From: Ideonella sp. WA131b
GTDB lineage: Bacteria; Pseudomonadota; Gammaproteobacteria; Burkholderiales; Burkholderiaceae_C
Direction of reading: 5' to 3'
Assembly: GCA_023657425.1 (NCBI GenBank)
Contig: JAGTJW010000002.1
Coordinates: forward strand, 300,431 to 364,430
Length of the DNA stretch: 64,000 nt
This document shows, in pieces, positions 57,203-64,000 of the stretch (position 1 is the first letter of the stretch; each line of letters opens with the position of its first letter). The position numbers and the translations under genes are program-made. Under the pieces are notes generated by a model. The model was not told where the DNA came from. It saw only the letters and a program-made list of their open reading frames with translations, and did not search any database.

Positions 57203-58910
57203 GCGCCGCCGCGCGCACCGCCGTGAGCGTGGTGCGCGAGGTGATCACGTCGGTCGGCAACTCCAGGTGCAGCAGCGCCGGGCGGCCCTGGGCCTCGATG
57301 GCGGCGATGCAACGGTCGATCCCTGCCACTGCGTCGGCCGTGGTGGCGGCGAACTCGCCGTGCCAGCCATAGGCGCGCGCCAGCGCCGCGAAGTCGGGGT
57401 TGAAGAGGTCGGAGCCGCTCACGCGCGCCGGGTACTCGCGCTCCTGGTGCATGCGGATGGTGCCGTAGCTGCGGTTGTCGACGACGATGCTGAGCAGCCG
57501 CTTCGCGCCGTAGGCGGTGGCCGTGGCCAGCTCCTGCCCGTTCATCAGGAAGTCGCCGTCGCCGGCGAGGTTGACGGCCCAGCGTCCGGGCTGCAGCAGG
57601 CTCGCCGCCACCGCCGCCGGCAGGCCGTAGCCCATGGCGCCGCTGGTGGGCGCCAGCTGCGTGCGGCCGTGGTGCTGCAGGCCCGGCAGAACGCCGTAGC
57701 GGTGCAGCCAGCCGGCATAGTTGCCGGCGCCGTTGGTGTAGACGGTGCTCTCGGGCAGGCGCTGCTGCAGCGTCTTCACCACCACCGCCAGGTCCATCGG
57801 CTCCACCGCCGCTGCCACGAGGTTGGCCTCGTAGTCGGCGCGAGCGGCCTCGGCGTGGGCGCGCCAGCGCAGCTCGGGCGGCGCGGTGAGCGCCTCCAGC
57901 GACTTGGCCGCGGCCGGCGTCGCGGCCTGGATCAGCAGGTCGGCGGCGTAGACGCGGCCCAGCTCCTCGGGCCCGGGGTGGATGTGCACCAGCGCCTGCG
58001 CCGGCCGCGGCGCGGCCAGCAGCGTGTAGCCGCTGGTCGTCATCTCGCCGAGTCGCACGCCCAGGGCAATGACGAGGTCGGCGTTGCGGATGCGCGCCGC
58101 GAGCCGCGGGTTGATGCCGATGCCCACGTCGCCGGCATACAGCGGGTGGCGGTTGTCAAAGGTGTCCTGGAAGCGCCAGCCGCAGGCCACTGGCAGCTGC
58201 CAGTTCTCTGCAAAGCGCTGCAGCGCTGCGGCGGCCCCGGCGTCCCAGCCCGGGCCGCCAGCGATGACGATGGGCCGCTCGGCGACCAGCAGCCGCGCGC
58301 GCAGTTCGCGCAGCGCGCCCGGCGCCGGCCAGGCGCGCGCCGGCTCCGCGCGCGGCAGCACCCGCGCAGCCGTAGGCGTGGCAAGCATGTCCTCGGGCAG
58401 CGCCAGCACCACCGGGCCCGGGCGGCCCTGCTGCGCGGTGTGAAAGGCGCGCGCCACGTACTCGGGAAGGCGGTCGGCGCTGTCGCACTGCGCCGCCCAC
58501 TTGGCCATGCCCAGCGTGCCGGGGCCGAACACCTGGCGGTAGTCGAGCTCCTGGAAGGCCTCGCGGTCGCGCTGGTCGCTGGCAACCTGGCCGACGAACA
58601 GCACCATCGGCGTGGAGTCTTGAAGGGCCGTGTGCACGCCGATGCTGGCGTTGGTGGCGCCGGGGCCGCGCGTCACGAAGCACACCCCGGGCCGGCCCGT
58701 GAGCTTGCCCTGGGCCTCGGCCATGAAGGCGGCGCCGCCTTCCTGCCGGCAGGCGATGAAGCGGATGCGGTCGCGGTGTTCGTGGAAACCGTCGAGCACG
58801 GCGAGGTAGCTCTCGCCAGGCACGCCAAAACAGGTGCTGATGCCCTGTTCGATCAGCGTCTCGACGAGCGCATGGCCGGCCAGGCGCGAGGGGGTGGGCG
58901 GGTTGGACAT
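57186..58910 (-). CDS. ThDP-dependent enzyme, acetolactate synthase-like
   Basis: A 574-residue enzyme with the three-domain layout of the decarboxylase/acetolactate synthase family. The catalytic Glu is in ACRQEGGAAFMAEAQGKLTG. The ThDP/Mg motif is LAGDGDFLMNGQELATA, continuing to VVDNRSYGTI. FVTRGPGATNASIGVHTALQ is also typical. No small regulatory subunit gene is nearby, so it is not a standard biosynthetic ilvB. It follows an MFS transporter by 10 bases and probably shares its transcript, pointing to catabolism of an imported keto or hydroxy acid. Substrate unknown. Confidence 0.87.
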   Translation of the reverse strand: MSNPPTPSRLAGHALVETLIEQGISTCFGVPGESYLAVLDGFHEHRDRIRFIACRQEGGAAFMAEAQGKLTGRPGVCFVTRGPGATNASIGVHTALQDSTPMVLFVGQVASDQRDREAFQELDYRQVFGPGTLGMAKWAAQCDSADRLPEYVARAFHTAQQGRPGPVVLALPEDMLATPTAARVLPRAEPARAWPAPGALRELRARLLVAERPIVIAGGPGWDAGAAAALQRFAENWQLPVACGWRFQDTFDNRHPLYAGDVGIGINPRLAARIRNADLVIALGVRLGEMTTSGYTLLAAPRPAQALVHIHPGPEELGRVYAADLLIQAATPAAAKSLEALTAPPELRWRAHAEAARADYEANLVAAAVEPMDLAVVVKTLQQRLPESTVYTNGAGNYAGWLHRYGVLPGLQHHGRTQLAPTSGAMGYGLPAAVAASLLQPGRWAVNLAGDGDFLMNGQELATATAYGAKRLLSIVVDNRSYGTIRMHQEREYPARVSGSDLFNPDFAALARAYGWHGEFAATTADAVAGIDRCIAAIEAQGRPALLHLELPTDVITSRTTLTAVRAAALKGAA

Positions 58911-58920
58911 GGCAGCCACC

Positions 58921-60177
58921 CTAAGCGGCTGCCGGGCGCAGTGCGCGCAAGCGCAGCGCCACCAGCGAGGCTGAGCCCACGCCCAGGAGCAGCGCCAGCG
59001 CCGAGCCGCCGAACACGCCGCCGGCGTGGCCGTGGTCGAGCAGCCAGCCAAACACCGGCGCCGCGAGCGCGAAGCCGACGTCCAGGCCCGAGTACACCGT
59101 GCCGTAGACCCGGCCCGTGGCCCCGGGCGGCGCGGCGCGCTTGATGAGCATGTCGCGCGAGGGTCCGGCCAGCCCGGTGCCGAAGCCTGCCAGCGCCGTC
59201 ACTGCCGCGGCCGCCAGCGGCGGCAGCATGCCGCTGGCCACCAGCAGCAGCAGCGCCGCGCCGGCGGCCATGGCCATCCCGATGATGAGCTCCAGCCGCT
59301 GCACGCGCGCGACCACGAAGCCGCCCATCACCATCCCGGCCGCGCCACACAGCATGTAGCCGGTGACGACGAAGGCCGTGGCCGACAAGGGCAGGCCGTA
59401 CAGCATGGCCAGCGCCGGGCTGGCGAAGCTTTGGATGGCCGCCAGCGCGGCCGTGCTCCAGAAGAAGAAGCTGAAGCACAACCACACCGAGGGCAGGCGC
59501 AGGAAGGCCAGCGGGTGCTCAGTGGCGGCGGCAGCCGCACCGGCGCGTGGCGCAGCAACGGCATCGGGGCGGCGGTCGTTGATGTCCTCGCGGCGCAGCG
59601 CCAGCAGCAAGAGCACCGCCAGCGCCCAGAGCGCCGCGGCCAGGTAGGCGGCACGCCAATGGCCGAAGAGCTCGGCCACACCGATCAGCAGCACCGGCGC
59701 CACCGCCCAGCCCAGGTTGCCCGAGATGCCGTGCACCGAGAACGCATGGCCCAGGCGCGGCGACGACACGCGCTTGTTGAGTATGGTGAAGTCGGCCGGG
59801 TGAAAGGGTGCGTTGCCGATGCCGGCGAGGACCGCCGCCAGCACCAGCCCGCCCGGGCCGCGTGCGGAGGCCGCCGCGAGTGCCGCCGCGACGAAGCAGC
59901 CCAGCGCCGCCAACAGCACCGGCCGCGCGCCGACGCGGTCAACCAGGAAGCCCGCCATCGCTTGTCCAACGCCGCTGATCACGAAGAACGCCGACACCAG
60001 CAGCCCGAGTTCGGAGTAGCTCAGGCCGAATTCGCGCATGAACACCGGGAACATCGGGGGCAGCAGCAGGTGGAAGAAGTGCGAGGTGCCGTGTGCGACG
60101 CCGACCAGTCCGATCACGGTGAAGTCGGCACGGGCTGCAGCCACCGGCACCAGGGGCTTGGGGGCGAGGGACGTCAT
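58921..60177 (-). CDS. MFS transporter
   Basis: A 418-residue protein with twelve predicted spans. It has [20 protein letters not shown], a pattern seen in fosmidomycin-resistance-like MFS members, and the loop-2 motif [33 protein letters not shown] lies in span 10-11. It is the first gene of a two-gene unit with the ThDP enzyme and is divergent from an AraC-type regulator, with 69 bases between the starts. Import of the ThDP-enzyme substrate is an inference. Confidence 0.87.
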   Translation of the reverse strand: MTSLAPKPLVPVAAARADFTVIGLVGVAHGTSHFFHLLLPPMFPVFMREFGLSYSELGLLVSAFFVISGVGQAMAGFLVDRVGARPVLLAALGCFVAAALAAASARGPGGLVLAAVLAGIGNAPFHPADFTILNKRVSSPRLGHAFSVHGISGNLGWAVAPVLLIGVAELFGHWRAAYLAAALWALAVLLLLALRREDINDRRPDAVAAPRAGAAAAATEHPLAFLRLPSVWLCFSFFFWSTAALAAIQSFASPALAMLYGLPLSATAFVVTGYMLCGAAGMVMGGFVVARVQRLELIIGMAMAAGAALLLLVASGMLPPLAAAAVTALAGFGTGLAGPSRDMLIKRAAPPGATGRVYGTVYSGLDVGFALAAPVFGWLLDHGHAGGVFGGSALALLLGVGSASLVALRLRALRPAAA

Positions 60178-60246
60178 GCCGGCAGCCTAGCGACGCGCGC
60201 AGCGACCGGGTTACGATAGTCGGCCAGATTCTGTCGCGATTGCGCC

Positions 60247-61131
60247 ATGGCCCGCCCTGTCTTCAACTGTCCCTCGGCGCCGCGACCGGCGCGCCGCAGT
60301 GCCCCAGCGGTGCCACGGGTCCACGCCCACGTGCCGGCCCCCGGACCGACCGACTTCGCGCCCACGCCCGAACACCCCCTGCGGGTGCGCGCGCGCCGCA
60401 TGACGGCGGCCTCGCGCATCGCGCCGCACCGCCATGCCTGGGCGCAGGTGGCGTGGTCGGCCACGGGGGTGCTGCGCGTCAGCGCCGGCAGCCACACCTA
60501 CATCGTGCCGCCGTCCCGCGCGGTGTGGATTCCTCCAGGCGTGGAGCATGTGGTGACGGTGGTGGAGGACGCCGAGTTGCGCACGCTGTACCTGCTGCAG
60601 CCCGGCGGCCGCTGCGGACCGGCCGCGCTGGATGCGGGCGTGGCGCGCGTCGGCTGGCAGCAGTGCCGGGTGCTGGAGGTGTCCCCCTTGCTGCGCGAGC
60701 TGGTGGAGCAGCTGGTGGAGCCACCCGACGACGCCGCGCGCGGGGCCTGCCTGGTGGCGCTGGTCCAGGACGAGCTGGCGCGTGCCCGCCCGGTGCCGCT
60801 GGGCGTGGGCCTGCCGGCCGACAAGCGGCTGCGCGCGCTGTGCGAGGCGGTGCTCGACGACCCCGCGCGCCACGCCACGCTCCAGGACTGGGCCGCTGGC
60901 TGCGGCGCCAGCGTGCGCACGATCGCACGTTTGTTCCGCCAGGAGCTGGGCACCACCTTCGCCGAGTGGCGCCAGCAGGTGCTGCTGGCCAAGGCGCTGT
61001 CGATGGCCGCGCGCAAGCGGCCGATGGCGCACATCGCCGCCGAGCTGGGCTACGCCAGCGCCAGCGCCTTCACGGCCATGGTGCGGCGCTCGGTGGGCAT
61101 GCCGCCCAGCCGCTTTTTCGCGTCGGCCTGA
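60247..61131 (+). CDS. AraC-family transcriptional regulator
   Basis: A 294-residue regulator: an N-terminal cupin sensor (residues about 45-140, with [20 protein letters not shown] and [19 protein letters not shown]) and a C-terminal double helix-turn-helix ([20 protein letters not shown] and [20 protein letters not shown]). It likely controls the divergent MFS/ThDP unit, as is usual for this arrangement. The ligand is unknown. Confidence 0.9.
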   Translation: MARPVFNCPSAPRPARRSAPAVPRVHAHVPAPGPTDFAPTPEHPLRVRARRMTAASRIAPHRHAWAQVAWSATGVLRVSAGSHTYIVPPSRAVWIPPGVEHVVTVVEDAELRTLYLLQPGGRCGPAALDAGVARVGWQQCRVLEVSPLLRELVEQLVEPPDDAARGACLVALVQDELARARPVPLGVGLPADKRLRALCEAVLDDPARHATLQDWAAGCGASVRTIARLFRQELGTTFAEWRQQVLLAKALSMAARKRPMAHIAAELGYASASAFTAMVRRSVGMPPSRFFASA

Positions 61132-61193
61132 CCCAGCCCTGCTTGACGGGCGCGCCACGCACCCCACATCCCCATTCTGTTGCCGAGGATCCC

Positions 61194-62321
61194 ATGAACG
61201 AGACCGTGCAGGTCAACTACACCCGTCAGGACGCAGGCGGCGCCTGCAGCACCCAGCAGGCCTGGGCCCGGGTACCCGCAGCGCTGCCGCCGCCCGAGCG
61301 CCAGGCGGCCCTGGCACGCGCTGCCGCGTTGCTCAAGGCCCGAGGTGCCGTGCTGGTGGCCCACTATTACGTCGACGGCGACCTTCAGGATCTGGCGCTT
61401 GCAACCGGCGGCATCGTGGCCGACTCGTTGGAGATGGCGCGCTTCGGCCGCGAACACCCGGCCCGCACGCTGGTGGTGGCCGGGGTGCGCTTCATGGGCG
61501 AGACGGCCAAGATCCTGAGCCCGGACAAACGGGTGCTGATGCCGGACCTCGAGGCCACCTGTTCACTCGATCTTGGCTGCCCGCCCGAGGCCTTCGCCGC
61601 CTTTTGCGACGCCCACCCCGACCGCGAGGTCGTGGTCTACGCCAACACCAGCGCCGCCGTGAAGGCGCGTGCCGACTGGATGGTGACGAGCTCGTGCGCG
61701 CTGGCCATCGTGCAACACCTCAAGGCCCAGGGCAGGAAGATCCTTTGGGCACCCGACCGCCACCTCGGCCGCTACATCCAGGAGCAGACCGGCGCCGACA
61801 TGCTGCTGTGGAACGGCGCCTGCATCGTGCACGACGAGTTCAAGGGCCTGGAGCTCGAACTGCTGAAGGCCGAGCACCCGGGTGCGCAGGTCCTGGTGCA
61901 CCCCGAGTCGCCGGCGCCCGTGGTGGCGCTGGCCGACGTCGTGGGCAGCACTTCGCAGCTGCTGAAGACCGTCGTCGACGGCACGGCCCGCGAGTACATC
62001 GTGGCCACCGACAACGGCATCCTGCACCGCATGCGCCAGCTCGCTCCGGGCAAGACGCTGATCGAAGCACCCACGGCGGGCGCCAGCGCAACCTGCAAGA
62101 GCTGCGCGCACTGCCCCTGGATGGCCATGAACGCGGTGCAGGGCGTGCTGGCCTGCCTGGAACGCGGAACCGGCGAGATCCAGGTGCCCGAGCCAGTGCG
62201 CAGCCGGGCCGCCGGCTGCATCGAACGCATGCTGGACTTCGTCAAGGCCCACCCGGCCGCGCTGGCCATCCCGCAGCGCGGCGCGCCGAGCGGCCTGACG
62301 CCAGACCTTGGCGCCGCCTGA
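61194..62321 (+). CDS. nadA: Quinolinate synthase
   Basis: A 375-residue 4Fe-4S enzyme that condenses iminoaspartate with dihydroxyacetone phosphate in NAD synthesis. It has [27 protein letters not shown], the Cys in [21 protein letters not shown] and [13 protein letters not shown]. These include the three cluster Cys. The ATG at 61194 avoids overlap with the upstream AraC gene. Partner genes nadB and nadC are not in the window. Confidence 0.95.
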   Translation: MNETVQVNYTRQDAGGACSTQQAWARVPAALPPPERQAALARAAALLKARGAVLVAHYYVDGDLQDLALATGGIVADSLEMARFGREHPARTLVVAGVRFMGETAKILSPDKRVLMPDLEATCSLDLGCPPEAFAAFCDAHPDREVVVYANTSAAVKARADWMVTSSCALAIVQHLKAQGRKILWAPDRHLGRYIQEQTGADMLLWNGACIVHDEFKGLELELLKAEHPGAQVLVHPESPAPVVALADVVGSTSQLLKTVVDGTAREYIVATDNGILHRMRQLAPGKTLIEAPTAGASATCKSCAHCPWMAMNAVQGVLACLERGTGEIQVPEPVRSRAAGCIERMLDFVKAHPAALAIPQRGAPSGLTPDLGAA

Positions 62322-62407
62322 CGGCTGCCTTTTCGCTTCAGACCGGCAACGGCGCGCCGATAAGCCCATCTCAACCCGAAGCGCCGTCGCTGGGGGGAGG
62401 AGACGCC

Positions 62408-62698
62408 ATGAGCGCCGATTTCACGACCGTCCGCAACCACAACGAGCGCGCCGTGTTCGACACTGTGCGGCGTCTGGCTCCGCAGTACCCGGGCCTGGAC
62501 CACGACCTTGAGCTGCTGGCCGACGTGGCCTGCGTGGCCCTTAACCGACTCGCCCCGCGATACATCCGTCACGAGGTCGACTTCGTCTTCTACCTGAGCG
62601 AGCGCGAACGCAGCGACAGCGACCGCCAGCTCATAGAGGCCATCGAGTACGCCTTCGGCTTCGTGCAGGCCCGCACCGCCATGCGCGCCCGTGGCTGA
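62408..62698 (+). CDS. ComFB-domain protein
   Basis: A 96-residue protein whose whole length resembles the ComFB (late competence) domain: AVFDTVRRLAPQYPGLDHDL, ADVACVALNRLAPRYIRHEV, DFVFYLSERERSDSDRQLIE. ComFB-type proteins have recently been reported as cyclic-dinucleotide receptors. The next gene encodes a GGDEF protein and overlaps by eight bases, so a c-di-GMP receptor role fits well, as inference. GGGGGAGGAG lies upstream of the ATG. The usual pair of metal-binding Cys is not seen. Confidence 0.75.
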   Translation: MSADFTTVRNHNERAVFDTVRRLAPQYPGLDHDLELLADVACVALNRLAPRYIRHEVDFVFYLSERERSDSDRQLIEAIEYAFGFVQARTAMRARG

Positions 62699-64000
62699 GC
62701 ACAGCAAGGACGTCGCCGCGGCACGCCAGCGGCTCCGCGAACTCTGCTACCTGCAGCCCGAGGCGGCCGCCGAGCTCGGGCGCCTTCTCGTGCCACTCGG
62801 TGGCGCCCTGGCGGCCGAGGGCTGGCTGCACATCGCGCTGGCCGAATTGCGCACCGGGACTGCTGCCGACACCGGCCGTCAAGCTGACGCGGCACTGGCC
62901 GAGGCCCGCCAAGTCTTCGAGGCGCTGGGCGACGGAAGCGGCACCGCCTGGTGCGACGAGGTGCGCGCGATGGCGCTGCGGCGCCAGGGCGACTTTGCCG
63001 GCTCGGCGCGGCTGCAGACCGAGATCGACGGCCGGCCCGGCGTCGAACGCGACGCGATGTTCCGATTCCTCGCGCACAACTCGCGCGCCCTCACGCACAA
63101 GCTCAACGGGCACGTCGACGAGACCTTGCACCACTTCTACGCCGCCCGGGAGGCCGCCTTCGAAACCGGCCTGGACGGGCCGCGCATCACCGTCGTCGCC
63201 AACCTCGGCGGCTTCCACCAGGCGCTGTACAACCTGGACGACGCCCGTCAGCTCAGCGAGCAGGCACTGGCCGAGGCCCGGCGCTGCGGCATGCGGCTGC
63301 TGGTGACGGCCTCGTGTGCCAACCTGGTGCTGGTTCATTACGCGGCGGGCAACCCCCCTGCCGCGCGGGCCATGGCGGGGTTCTTGCTCGAGCATCCGGC
63401 CGAGACGGTGGACGACCTGCCCCGCCACCATCCTTTGCCGCTGGCCCTGGGCTTTCTGGCCAGCGGCGAGATCGACCAGGCCCTGCGCTACCTGGCGACC
63501 GGTGCCGTGAGTGGCATCGCCGACGGCGATGGCCATTGCGAGTGGGCCTGGATCAAGTCGCGCTGCCTGCTGGCCCAGGGCAACGCCAAAGGCGCACGCG
63601 AACTCGCCGAGCGCACGTTGGCGCAGCGGGTGGATCGCCAGCGGTCAGACCCGCCCTATGCCTCGATGCAGCTTCGTCAGGCGCTCGCCGACGCCTGCGA
63701 GCACCTGGGGGATCACGCGGCGGCCCTGCGCTGGCAGCGTGAGGCCCATCAACGCTACACACACCTCGTGGGCCGCAGCGCGCGGGCGCGCATCATTGCG
63801 CTGGAGGTTGGCCATCGGCTGGCGGCCACCCAACGCGAACGTGACCTTGCGGTGCTGGGCCACCGGGAGGCCGACGACGACCGCCGCCGCCTGGCCGAGC
63901 TCAATGCCCAGCTCGAGGCCAAGGTGGCCGAGACCGAACGGCTGCACCAGGCCTTGCGCGAGCAGGCCCTGCGAGACCCGCTGACCGGGCTGCACAACCG
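62691..64000 (+). CDS. TPR-repeat diguanylate cyclase, truncated by window end
   Basis: Starts at GTG 62691, inside the last codons of the ComFB gene (GTGGCTGA overlap). About 390 residues of helical tetratricopeptide-like repeats (for example LDDARQLSEQALAEARRCGM and AKGARELAERTLAQRVDRQ) are followed by a coiled coil (LAELNAQLEAKVAETERLHQ) and then LRDPLTGLHNR, the opening of a GGDEF domain. The rest lies beyond the window. The domain order is that of soluble TPR-GGDEF diguanylate cyclases. The cyclase site itself is not visible. Confidence 0.82.
   Translation, partial: MAEHSKDVAAARQRLRELCYLQPEAAAELGRLLVPLGGALAAEGWLHIALAELRTGTAADTGRQADAALAEARQVFEALGDGSGTAWCDEVRAMALRRQGDFAGSARLQTEIDGRPGVERDAMFRFLAHNSRALTHKLNGHVDETLHHFYAAREAAFETGLDGPRITVVANLGGFHQALYNLDDARQLSEQALAEARRCGMRLLVTASCANLVLVHYAAGNPPAARAMAGFLLEHPAETVDDLPRHHPLPLALGFLASGEIDQALRYLATGAVSGIADGDGHCEWAWIKSRCLLAQGNAKGARELAERTLAQRVDRQRSDPPYASMQLRQALADACEHLGDHAAALRWQREAHQRYTHLVGRSARARIIALEVGHRLAATQRERDLAVLGHREADDDRRRLAELNAQLEAKVAETERLHQALREQALRDPLTGLHN

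Overview
The window comes from a high-GC, purple phototrophic betaproteobacterium of the order Burkholderiales, most like a Rubrivivax-type organism. The first 14.4 kb is part of a photosynthesis gene cluster with a tetrahaem-cytochrome gene (pufC) after pufLM. The rest has gene orders common in Burkholderiales: pepA-holC facing lptFG, cbiX-cysB, and rarA-lolA-ftsK. The species cannot be fixed from the sequence alone.

Region 1 (1-14413, all minus strand) makes bacteriochlorophyll, carotenoid and the RC-LH1 core. bchI-bchD-bchO form one operon (Mg-chelatase). crtE-crtF-bchC-bchX-bchY-bchZ-pufB-orf74-pufA-pufL-pufM-pufC form a superoperon with short gaps or overlaps. TGT-N12-ACA palindromes, the PpsR/CrtJ redox-repressor signature, lie before bchI and crtE. 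Two of them, 8 bp apart, lie before bchC around a TTGACA/TAGGAT promoter. An unrecognised 74-residue single-span membrane protein is encoded between pufB and pufA.

Region 2 (14484-47648) is mostly core genome. It holds a YhgE/Pip-like membrane protein, tRNA-Val, dnaQ, lgt, livHMGF, rarA, lolA, ftsK, a Crp/Fnr regulator, trxB, rpmB-rpmG, a liv-type binding protein, holC, pepA, lptFG, cbiX-cysB, an aminotransferase, a FimV-like protein, a class II aldolase, a second Crp/Fnr regulator, a phosphotransferase/acyl-CoA dehydrogenase pair, a GST, tRNA-Arg and a UvrD-like helicase.

Region 3 (47649-55612) is accessory and decayed. It contains a broken TRAP binding protein, a frameshifted small membrane protein, a winged-helix fragment, an intact GGDEF-EAL protein, a relic that looks like an IS91-family transposase, a Bug-type binding protein, a SAF-domain oxidoreductase and about 1 kb of unassigned sequence ending at tRNA-Pro.

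Region 4 (55704-64000) has rraA, an EamA exporter, an MFS plus ThDP-enzyme operon facing an AraC regulator, nadA, and an overlapping ComFB-domain / TPR-GGDEF pair that runs off the window.

A 275-bp repeat links distant places. It has 34-bp terminal inverted repeats ending in CTAG that enclose two long hairpin arms. There are two full copies (lgt/dnaQ and cysB/aminotransferase junctions), one half copy (near 53 kb) and one mini-copy (near 37.5 kb). Both full copies run from the TAG stop of one gene to about 10 bp before the start of the next. It looks like a small non-autonomous mobile or structural repeat and, with the extra puf gene, is the most promising undescribed feature here.
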